A DNA stretch of 5,773 bases, from positions 1 through 5,773 of the forward strand of contig CAYUZT010000018.1 of NCBI GenBank assembly GCA_964449445.1, read 5' to 3'. Source of the stretch: JABFSS01 sp964449445 (GTDB lineage: Bacteria; Patescibacteriota; Gracilibacteria; Peribacterales; Peribacteraceae). The translations under genes and the position numbers were made by a program. Under the pieces are notes generated by a model. It had not been told where the DNA came from, did no database searches, and saw only the letters and a list, made by a program, of their open reading frames with translations. This document shows, one piece after another, positions 1 through 4,711 of this stretch. Numbering within the stretch: the stretch's first letter is position 1; each line of letters begins with the position of its first letter.

Positions 1-47
1 AGTTCCTACGCTCTCAATGAGCTGAATTTACCACCCATTTTTGTCCA

Positions 48-326
48 CTACGCCTGAAGTCGCAAGCGAGCGGCTGTATCACGGCCCTCTGCGGTCGCAT
101 CAAATCTCACTTTTGCAAATTCTCCGAAGAGCGATCTTAGACGAGGCGTGAAGAGCAGGAAATTCGCCTGGCAAATTTCCCATGCCGCCTGAAGTCCAAG
201 CACTCCTGACTGACCTTGTTCGGCAGTCTGCGCATCCTCAAGATTTCCAGGGAGATTCACAACATTCGGGTCACCGCCGGTTGCGGTTTGGTAATAGCCG
301 AGAAATGAATCGACGCCCTCAGGCAT
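48..326 (-). CDS. Hypothetical protein, 92 aa
   Basis: I do not recognise this small protein. It begins MPEGVDSFLGYYQ, has a Gly/Gln/Asn-rich first half and a more basic, mixed second half (LFTPRLRSLFGEFAKVRF), and ends at a TAG. There is no signal peptide or membrane segment. It lies downstream of the 16S gene on the same strand, beyond that gene's processing stem and candidate terminator. A perfect TTGACA sits at 358-363 on the minus strand, with a weak GATATC -10 (333-338) after a 19-nt spacer. That would place the RNA start almost at the ATG, so the message may be leaderless. An AAGGATAT about 10 nt upstream could instead be a weak ribosome site. Amino-acid composition looks coding, and nothing on the opposite strand competes. 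Function unknown; whether it is a real gene is moderately likely. Confidence 0.5.
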   Translation of the reverse strand: MPEGVDSFLGYYQTATGGDPNVVNLPGNLEDAQTAEQGQSGVLGLQAAWEICQANFLLFTPRLRSLFGEFAKVRFDATAEGRDTAARLRLQA

Positions 327-332
327 AAGGGG

Positions 333-363
333 GATATCCTTTCAGTTTTCATGAGTATGTCAA
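333..363 (-). promoter_or_regulatory. Candidate promoter of the 92-aa gene
   Basis: The minus strand reads a perfect TTGACA at 363-358. A poor -10 (GATATC, 338-333, three of six consensus bases) follows after 19 nt, six nt before the ATG at 326. The -35 overlaps the T-tract of the candidate 16S terminator. The weak -10 and long spacer keep confidence low. Confidence 0.3.
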
Positions 364-384
364 ATAAAGAACGTTGCCACGCTC
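362..384 (-). terminator. Candidate intrinsic terminator of the 16S transcript
   Basis: Read on the minus strand, GAGCGT-GGCA-ACGTTC forms a six-pair hairpin (one G-U) at 384-369 and is followed at once by TTTATTT (368-362). It lies past the 3' arm of the 16S processing stem, where a single-gene rRNA transcript would be expected to end. The stem is short, so the terminator may be weak. Confidence 0.4.
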
Positions 385-420
385 AGTTCACCCGGCTCCG
401 TCTGTGGACTTCGCGCCGAG

Positions 421-447
421 GTTTCACCCCATCGTGTAGTAGAGAAG
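421..447 (-). repeat. 3' arm of 16S precursor processing stem
   Basis: The 18 bases at 430-447 are the exact reverse complement of 2370-2387 on the other side of the 16S gene. Beyond a 2x2 mismatch the pairing continues (GTTTCAC at 421-427 with GTGAAC at 2390-2395, one bulge). In the precursor RNA this would close a stem of roughly 24 pairs around the whole 16S, as expected for an RNase III-type processing stem. A local palindrome, GAGAAG-a-CTTCTC (442-454), could compete with it. Confidence 0.75.
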
Positions 448-475
448 ACTTCTCCAGGCTCCAACTCCTTCATCC

Positions 476-500
476 CTCCGCGAAGCGAAGGAAGAAAGAG
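476..500 (-). repeat. Hairpin in the 16S 3' spacer
   Basis: On the minus strand CCTTCGC-TTC-GCGGAGG forms a seven-pair stem (one G-U) with a short loop. It resembles in composition the TCCTTCG-type repeat at 2400-2420, but the match is partial. No T-tract follows, so it is not a convincing terminator; it lies inside the stem-enclosed spacer. Confidence 0.35.
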
Positions 501-564
501 ATGGAGATAGCCCCTGGTCAATGCAAATACATGATGGCTGTTGGCTACTAGCCAGAGCATGCAG

Positions 565-585
565 GTTAAGCCCTTTCGGGCTAAC
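565..585 (-). other. GAAA-capped hairpin just after the 16S 3' end
   Basis: On the minus strand GTTAGCCC-GAAA-GGGCTTAAC folds into an eight-pair stem with one bulged U and a GNRA tetraloop, beginning eight nt past the predicted mature 16S 3' end. It probably helps to place 3'-end trimming; that role is inferred. Confidence 0.45.
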
Positions 586-592
586 TCCCTGG

Positions 593-608
593 TAAGGAGA
601 TGTTCCAT
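593..608 (-). promoter_or_regulatory. Variant anti-Shine-Dalgarno at the 16S 3' end
   Basis: The 16S tail reads GGAACATCTCCTTA where most bacteria have GGATCACCTCCTTA. In E. coli numbering these are U1532A and C1535U. The best-pairing mRNA site would be AAGGAGAU rather than AAGGAGGU. The length is unchanged, so the alignment is not in doubt; a read or assembly error remains possible. Confidence 0.75.
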
Positions 609-1195
609 GCGCAGGTTCTCCTACACATACCTTGTTACGACTTACTCCCAGTCAACAGTGTCACCGTGGTACCTCCCCTTGCGGGTAAAGGTCCTTCGGG
701 TGCCCCTGTCTCCCATGAGTTGACGGGCGGTGAGTACAAGACCCAGGAACATATTCACCGTAGTATCGCTGACCTACGGTTACTAGCGATTCCAACTTCA
801 TGCCGGCGAGTTGCAGCCGGCAATCCGAACTGAGACCGATTTTGATGGGATTGGCTCCCCCTTGCGGGTTCGCTGCCCTCTGTATCGGCCATTGTAACAT
901 GGGTGTAGCCCCAGGCATAAAGGACACGCTGATCTGACGTCATCCCCACCTTCCTCCGCCTTGGAGGCGGCAGTCTCCCCTGAAAAAACAACAGAGGATG
1001 AGGGTTGCGCTCGTTCGCTGACTGAACAGTACACCTCAAGGCACGAGCTGACGACGACCGTGCATCGCCTGTCTTCAGATTCCTTGCGGCACTCCAACAT
1101 TTCTGTCGGATTTCTGAGATGTCAAGCCTGGGTGAGGTGCTTCGTTTACCATCGAATTAAACCCCATGTTCCACCGCTTGTGTGGGTCCCCGTCT

Positions 1196-1227
<32 letters not shown>

Positions 1228-1732
1228 TCTCAGGCGGCGGGCTTACCGCGTTAGCTAAGGCACAGGAACCAATTGAAAAGTTCCTACACCGAGCCCGCAT
1301 AGTTTAGGGCGTGGACTACGGGGGTATCTAATCCCCTTTGCTCCCCACGCTTTCGTCTCTGAGTGTCAGTACACCCCCAGTACCCTGCCTTCGCTTTCGG
1401 CGTTCCATCGTGGATCTACGGATTTTACCCCTACACACGACATTCCAGGTACCTCTGAGTGACTCGATCCCGCTCGTTTCCGGAGCGTTGACGATGTTAA
1501 GCATCGCCATTTGACTCCAGACGTGGCAGGAAACCTGCAGACGCTTTACGCCCAGTAATTCCGAGTAACGCTTGCATCCCCTGTCTTACCGCGGCTGCTG
1601 GCACAGGGTTTGCCGATGCTTTCTCCTGAGGTACCGTCAAAAATTTCGTCCCTCAGAACAGAAGTTTACGCCCGGAAAGGGCTTCATCCTTCACGCGGTG
1701 TCGCTCCGTCAGGCTTTCGCCCATTGCGGAAG

Positions 1733-1772
<40 letters not shown>

Positions 1773-1912
1773 GCAGTTCCATTCTGGCTGATCATTCTCT
1801 CAAATCAGCTACCCGTCATCGACTTGGTGGGCCGTTACCCCGCCAACAATCTGATAGGCCGCAGGCCCCTCCCGAACCGATGAATCTTTACCTAGCACCT
1901 CTCTGAACTGGT

Positions 1913-2019
1913 GGAAGTCATGAAAGTCCTCAGAAGATGGTTGGATGGTAGGAGGGAAAGATGGTCAGTTCGCCATCTAACCATCTTGCCATCGTACTAT
2001 CGTTCTCACAAAGACTTCC
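1913..2019 (-). repeat. Inverted octamer array forming the V2 insert hairpin of 16S
   Basis: On the plus strand four octamers GATGGTTG, GATGGTAG, GAGGGAAA, GATGGTCA (1936-1967) are followed by the loop GTTCG (1968-1972) and four octamers CCATCTAA, CCATCTTG, CCATCGTA, CTATCGTT (1973-2004). The arms are built on GATGG and CCATC, so the RNA can fold into a long imperfect hairpin in more than one register. A perfect outer stem, GGAAGTC (1913-1919) with GACTTCC (2013-2019), closes it. It lies in the V2/helix-10 region between the conserved ATACCGGATA and GTTGGCGGGG blocks. Confidence 0.8.
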
Positions 2020-2293
2020 GCTTACTTCGATGCCAGTGCAAAGAGGTGCCAGGACTATCCGGTATTACTCCGCCTTTCGGCGGGATATCCCTGAGTTCGG
2101 GGTAGGTACCAACGTGTTACGCAGCCGTCTGCCGTGGGTCTGAACCCACTCGACTTGCATGTGTTAGGCGCACCGCCAGCGTTCACTCTGAGCTAGGATC
2201 AAACTCTTCAAAAAAGAGATGAATGCTCTCAATATCATAATCGTCAGTTTGCGTCGGACGATTAGCGACGTTAATTCCAAAGGAATTGTGGAC

Positions 2294-2327
2294 ATCCACC
2301 TACGCTCCCGAAGGAGCTTCGGTGGAT
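2294..2327 (-). other. 16S leader hairpin with UUCG tetraloop
   Basis: ATCCACC (2294-2300) pairs with GGTGGAT (2321-2327), then a 3x3 internal loop, then GCTCC with GGAGC. On the transcribed minus strand the apex is C-UUCG-G, a very stable tetraloop. It lies between the 5' processing-stem arm and the mature 16S, a usual place for precursor structure that helps folding or maturation. Confidence 0.6.
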
Positions 2328-2338
2328 TTAAAATCATG

Positions 2339-2358
2339 CTGAGATCCGAAGACCTCAG
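2339..2358 (-). other. Second UUCG-capped leader hairpin
   Basis: CTGAG pairs with CTCAG around one mismatch and two further pairs, with a UUCG loop on the minus strand. It sits immediately inside the 5' arm of the processing stem. Nearby, AATTCC-aaa-GGAATT (2273-2287) forms a smaller hairpin, so most of the leader from 2215 to 2358 is structured. Confidence 0.5.
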
Positions 2359-2369
2359 ATGATCACAAG

Positions 2370-2395
2370 CTTCTCTACTACACGATGCTGTGAAC
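2370..2395 (-). repeat. 5' arm of 16S precursor processing stem
   Basis: The 18 bases at 2370-2387 exactly match the reverse complement of 430-447, about 1.9 kb away on the other side of the 16S gene. GTGAAC (2390-2395) extends the pairing after a 2x2 mismatch. It lies 156 bases upstream of the predicted mature 5' end. Confidence 0.75.
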
Positions 2396-2399
2396 GAGC

Positions 2400-2420
2400 G
2401 ATCCTTCGCTCCGCTCAGGA
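2400..2420. repeat. Dispersed-type repeat GATCCTTCG-N4-GCTCAGGA, copy 1
   Basis: GATCCTTCG (2400-2408), then CTCC, then GCTCAGGA (2413-2420). The same 9+8 conserved bases with a different four-base centre (ACAA) occur at 5159-5179 inside yebC. The outer ATCCT/AGGAT can pair. Repeats of this kind (TTCGACAAGCTCAGGA and relatives) are, from general knowledge, common dispersed elements in many bacterial and metagenomic genomes. Here it lies in the transcribed 16S leader. Confidence 0.6.
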
Positions 2421-2464
2421 TGACAATCCCAAACGGGGCCCTCAAGTTTCCTGGAGAGCCAGCG

Positions 2465-2477
2465 GCTTAAAGGAGCT
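2465..2477 (-). promoter_or_regulatory. Possible boxA-like antitermination site
   Basis: The minus strand reads AGCTCCTTTAAGC, near the boxA consensus (GCTCTTTAA) with one extra C. It sits in the 16S leader about 40 nt after the predicted transcript start, where an Nus-factor site is expected. Only the short motif supports it. Confidence 0.3.
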
Positions 2478-2524
2478 TGGTAATGCTGCCGCCCATCACA
2501 ACGGACGAGCGCCAGAGCCACGGA

Positions 2525-2569
2525 ATCTTACTCTTGGACGGGAGAGGGTCAAGGAAGTTTTTAATAAAA
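2525..2569 (-). promoter_or_regulatory. 16S rRNA promoter with UP-like element
   Basis: On the minus strand TTGACC (2552-2547) is followed after 16 nt by TAAGAT (2530-2525). Directly upstream of the -35 is an A/T tract (TTTTATTAAAAA, 2569-2558) like an UP element of a strong rRNA promoter. Transcription should start near 2518, giving a leader of about 300 nt before the mature 16S. The region 2215-2680 holds no convincing gene. Confidence 0.6.
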
Positions 2570-2571
2570 GG

Positions 2572-2607
2572 GGACCGAAGCGACCGAGGGGGCCGAAGGG
2601 ACCGAGG
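2572..2607. repeat. Four tandem 9-bp repeats
   Basis: Four contiguous nonamers: GGACCGAAG, CGACCGAGG, GGGCCGAAG, GGACCGAGG, all on a core of xxxCCGAxG. They lie just upstream of the UP-like element of the 16S promoter, between the two divergent transcription starts. Function is unknown; a protein-binding array or a slippage-made minisatellite are both possible. Confidence 0.75.
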
Positions 2608-2644
2608 AATATCAAAACTAACGATTCCTTGAGATGCTTTTAAA

Positions 2645-2673
2645 TTGCTTGCACAAGCCTAAAAGTGTACAAT
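2645..2673 (+). promoter_or_regulatory. Promoter of the 263-aa gene, leaderless geometry
   Basis: TTGCTT (2645-2650), a 17-nt spacer and TACAAT (2668-2673) make a good housekeeping-type promoter. The ATG at 2681 begins seven nt after the -10, so the transcript start should coincide with the start codon. An inverted repeat GCTTG-ca-CAAGC (2647-2658) overlaps the -35 and spacer and could be an operator. GTACAA is directly repeated around the -10 (2667-2672 and 2675-2680). Confidence 0.6.
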
Positions 2674-2680
2674 AGTACAA

Positions 2681-3472
2681 ATGGCAGTTCACCCTCTCGA
2701 AGTGCAAGGACGCCCCGAACAACAACCCAATGGCCGTCAGGCAGTATCTGAAGCTGCGCAAAGTTCGCTCCTCCGGTTGCTGGAGAAAATGGAGAAGGAG
2801 CAGCAGCTCCAGAGTTCTTCGACCCAACAATTGGAAACGCTTAACGCTCTCTATGATGAGGCGCGCTTTGAACAGCAAAAAATGTCGCTCTATACAAAAG
2901 AACAGGCAGCGGCTCTCAAAAAACAGGTCGCGAGAATGGCAGCGTTGCCCAATCCCATCGGTATCAAAGATCTTCTCAGGTCCATCCACAGTTCGGCCTC
3001 TGACCGGGTGGAGGATATGGGTGACATGGGTGAGGCAGCACATAGAGGAGTGAATGCCGCGCAAGGAACGGCGCTCGGTCTTTCTGTGATTCCCGCTATT
3101 GCCGCTACACCTGTCGGTTTGCCTGGTGCCGTAATCGCATCAATGGGACTGGGATTCGGCTCGTATGCAGTGATGAATAAGCTGACGCAACTTGCGGGGA
3201 AAATTCCGCTTGTCGGACGATTGTCCGAACGTGCACGTCGTTTTGGCGTCACGGGCGGACTGCTCGCGGGATCTTTGGGAATCACGGGGCTCATCGGTGG
3301 CAGCGCGGCAGTACTCGCATCATTGCCCCTGGTGGGGGCAGTGGGTGGCGTGACTGCGCTCGTAAATTGGCTTCAGCGCCGAAGCAATCGGGAACAACTT
3401 CAAGAGAGTCTGCAAAAAGGCAGTCAAGAAGCGGCAAATGCCGCGCCGACTGTGGCGTTGCAAGGAGCATAG
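2681..3472 (+). CDS. Hypothetical membrane protein with N-terminal coiled coil, 263 aa
   Basis: No family is recognised. Residues 1-25 are polar and look disordered. Residues about 26-90 are Gln/Glu/Lys-rich with heptad-like leucines (LLRLLEKMEKEQQ, LETLNALYDE), suggesting a coiled coil. Residues about 130-164 and 190-231 are two long hydrophobic, glycine- and alanine-rich stretches (for example GLLAGSLGITGLIGG), each long enough for one or two membrane helices with GxxxG-type packing. A basic loop (GRLSERARRFG) separates them, and a polar tail of about 30 residues follows. There is no signal peptide. The start is fixed by the promoter seven nt upstream, implying leaderless translation; no SD is present. 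The next gene begins 18 nt downstream, so the two are probably co-transcribed. A membrane anchor or pore-like role is conceivable but not shown. Confidence 0.8.
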   Translation: MAVHPLEVQGRPEQQPNGRQAVSEAAQSSLLRLLEKMEKEQQLQSSSTQQLETLNALYDEARFEQQKMSLYTKEQAAALKKQVARMAALPNPIGIKDLLRSIHSSASDRVEDMGDMGEAAHRGVNAAQGTALGLSVIPAIAATPVGLPGAVIASMGLGFGSYAVMNKLTQLAGKIPLVGRLSERARRFGVTGGLLAGSLGITGLIGGSAAVLASLPLVGAVGGVTALVNWLQRRSNREQLQESLQKGSQEAANAAPTVALQGA

Positions 3473-3490
3473 TTTTTTCTTCCAACGAAT

Positions 3491-3748
3491 ATGCCGCGTG
3501 AAGAATACGAACCAGAAGCTATCGAATATAATGAAGGGCACAAAGGTTTATATGCCGCATATCTCCATCATCTGCCCGCGGGCAATGAGGCGTTATCGCA
3601 GTCGGGGATTTATCGTGTATATGACACCAATGCGGAATTTCGCAGACTCATCCAAGACCCCAAGAAAGATGGATCCTATTCAGAGGAACTCGCACAATAC
3701 CTTAGTCGTGTTCATTTCCAATGGGTACAGCGAAGAGACTCTGCTTGA
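3491..3748 (+). CDS. Hypothetical protein, 85 aa
   Basis: Unrecognised small, acidic, soluble-looking protein. It is rich in Glu, Tyr and Arg (MPREEYEPEAIEYNEGHKG at the N-terminus) and has a central GIYRVYDTNAEFRRLI segment and a C-terminal helix-like stretch (YSEELAQYLSRVHFQWVQR). There is no membrane segment and no metal-ligand cluster. It starts 18 nt after the membrane-protein gene with no SD; the gap is T-rich. The nearest AAGGAG (3462-3467) is 23 nt upstream of the ATG, too far to serve. Co-transcription with the upstream gene is likely, so the two products may act together. The stop codon overlaps the TTGACG proposed as the -35 of the next promoter. Coding status is judged from composition and tight packing only. 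Confidence 0.6.
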   Translation: MPREEYEPEAIEYNEGHKGLYAAYLHHLPAGNEALSQSGIYRVYDTNAEFRRLIQDPKKDGSYSEELAQYLSRVHFQWVQRRDSA

Positions 3749-3773
3749 CGGCTTCTGAAGCGATAGATAAGGT
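3745..3773 (+). promoter_or_regulatory. Candidate rpsF promoter
   Basis: TTGACG (3745-3750), a 17-nt spacer and TAAGGT (3768-3773). The -35 matches five of six consensus bases, the -10 only three, although the key TA...T positions are present. Transcription would start near 3780, giving a leader of about 45 nt. The spacer holds the small palindrome GCTTC-t-GAAGC (3751-3761). Confidence 0.4.
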
Positions 3774-3783
3774 ACCCCGGCTT

Positions 3784-3821
3784 CCCTGCCTCCTTTGTGA
3801 AGCAGGGCTTTGACCCAAAGC
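3784..3821 (+). promoter_or_regulatory. Two hairpins in the rpsF leader
   Basis: CCCTGC (3784-3789) pairs with GCAGGG (3802-3807). GCTTTG (3807-3812) pairs with CAAAGC (3816-3821) across a three-base loop and ends five nt before the ATG. The two stems abut and leave little room for ribosome entry. bS6-bS18 operons in many bacteria are feedback-controlled by an mRNA site with a CCG bulge; a CCG lies just upstream (in ACCCCGGC, 3774-3781), but I cannot fit the known motif with confidence. Confidence 0.45.
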
Positions 3822-3825
3822 GTTC

Positions 3826-4377
3826 ATGGCCGACCTCGTTGCATCATCGGAAGACGTGCGCATCTACGAATGCGCGATTCTGTTCCCGTACGCACTCCCA
3901 CAAAAAGAGGAGGCGGCGTTGATTAAGGAGATCGAAGGGTACTTTGAGGAAGTCGGCGCCAAGATGATTGCAAAAGATGCATGGGGCAGGCGCGGACTCG
4001 CATATTCGATCAAAGGTGCGAAGGAGGCGAACGTCACTATCTACTACTTCGAGATGGATCCGCTCAAGCTGAAAGAGGTCGATCAGAACCTGAAGATTTC
4101 CAAGGGCGTGCTGCGGCACCTGTTCGTGAAGCCGCCGAAGCATTACCAGATCGTCAAATATGCCGATACCTACGAGCAATGGATCAAGGAACGCGAGAGT
4201 GTGGATCAAAAACGCACGCGCGAGAAACAGGAGAAGCTGCAGGAGCAAGTCGCATCCAAGGCCCGCCGCAAAGCACAGATGAAGACGGAGAAGAAGCCGG
4301 AGACGAAAGCGGCACCCATCAGCGAAGAAGCGATTGCCGAGGGCATCGAGAAACTAATTTCCGACGACACCATTTAA
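3826..4377 (+). CDS. rpsF: Ribosomal protein bS6 with long C-terminal tail
   Basis: bS6 binds the central domain (platform) of 16S rRNA as a heterodimer with bS18. The family fold is clear: the first strand VRIYECAILFPYAL (11-24), a long helix from about 26 to 43, DAWGRRGLAYSIKG (51-64), the strand NVTIYYFEMD (69-78), and LKISKGVLRHLFVK (89-102), matching the beta-alpha-beta ferredoxin-like core. At 183 residues it is far longer than the usual 95-135. From about residue 105 it carries a charged, Lys/Glu/Gln-rich helical tail, then a basic stretch (KARRKAQMKTEKK) and an acidic end. The start has no SD; a structured leader precedes it. Only one base separates its stop from rpsR. ssb, which in many bacteria lies between these genes, is absent. 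Confidence 0.96.
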   Translation: MADLVASSEDVRIYECAILFPYALPQKEEAALIKEIEGYFEEVGAKMIAKDAWGRRGLAYSIKGAKEANVTIYYFEMDPLKLKEVDQNLKISKGVLRHLFVKPPKHYQIVKYADTYEQWIKERESVDQKRTREKQEKLQEQVASKARRKAQMKTEKKPETKAAPISEEAIAEGIEKLISDDTI

Positions 4378-4378
4378 T

Positions 4379-4630
4379 ATGGCCCAACAGCAGCAGAAGC
4401 AGAATCAACGGCGCAATGATCCCCGTCTCAAGAAGTGCCCCTTCTGCACGGCAGGTGGCGGTGCCATGTACATCGATTACAAGGACTACCCGACGATTAA
4501 GCCGTACGTGGATTACTTCGGGAACATCATGAAGAGGTACTACACAGGCGTATGCTTAAAACATCAGAAGATGCTCAGGACGGCAATCGAAAGAGCGCGG
4601 TTCTTAGGTTTCTTGGCATATAGAAAGTAG
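4379..4630 (+). CDS. rpsR: Ribosomal protein bS18, zinc-ligand form
   Basis: bS18 pairs with bS6 on the 16S platform. The 83 residues are full length for the family. Diagnostic parts are MYIDYKDYPTIKPYVDYFGNI (30-50, family IDYKD block) and the C-terminal RNA-binding helix AIERARFLGFLAYRK (69-83). C20, C23, C59 and H62 (CPFC and CLKH) form the set of ligands seen in zinc-containing bS18 versions, so a zinc site is inferred. The N-terminus is a Gln/Asn-rich tail. Its ATG follows the rpsF stop by one base and has no SD, so translation is probably coupled to rpsF. rplI (bL9), the usual downstream partner, is not here; yebC follows instead. The stop codon is itself the first three bases of an octamer hairpin array. 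Confidence 0.96.
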   Translation: MAQQQQKQNQRRNDPRLKKCPFCTAGGGAMYIDYKDYPTIKPYVDYFGNIMKRYYTGVCLKHQKMLRTAIERARFLGFLAYRK

Positions 4631-4706
4631 CTTGTTAGCTGGTTAGCTTTTTAGCTTTACCTAAGAAGAATTTTTTAAGCTAAGAAGCTAAAAAGCTAAT
4701 AAGCTA
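4628..4706 (+). repeat. Inverted octamer array, 4+4 units, between rpsR and yebC
   Basis: Left arm (4628-4659): TAGCTTGT, TAGCTGGT, TAGCTTTT, TAGCTTTA. Loop of 15 nt (4660-4674). Right arm (4675-4706): TTAAGCTA, AGAAGCTA, AAAAGCTA, ATAAGCTA. The arms pair as a 32-bp stem with about three mismatches and two wobbles, and can slip by eight. It starts at the rpsR stop codon and ends five nt before the yebC ATG, filling the whole gap. It could act as a terminator, an mRNA end-protector or a block to yebC initiation. Confidence 0.9.
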
Positions 4707-4711
4707 GGGAC

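Noticed and set aside
351..551. Plus-strand 66-codon frame in the 16S 3' spacer
   Set aside because: It covers the terminator, processing-stem arm and spacer hairpins, and its product has no protein-like pattern.
1913..2019. V2 insert considered as a self-splicing intron or homing element
   Set aside because: It is only about 145 nt over normal, is wholly a repeat hairpin, and lacks intron core elements or a nuclease gene.
2359..2643. Plus-strand 94-codon frame across the 16S leader and promoter
   Set aside because: Its product is low-complexity from the 9-bp repeats (KRPRGPKGPR) and it overlaps the leader, promoter and processing stem.
2618..3064. Minus-strand 148-codon frame
   Set aside because: Antisense shadow of the 263-aa gene, whose promoter and protein-like sequence are much better supported.
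3446..3480. Possible terminator after the 263-aa gene (CGCC...GGCG then TTTTTT)
   Set aside because: The four-pair stem lies some 15 nt before the T run, which is too far and too weak for an intrinsic terminator.
3981..4532. Plus-strand 183-codon frame overlapping rpsF and rpsR
   Set aside because: An out-of-frame shadow of two certain ribosomal protein genes.
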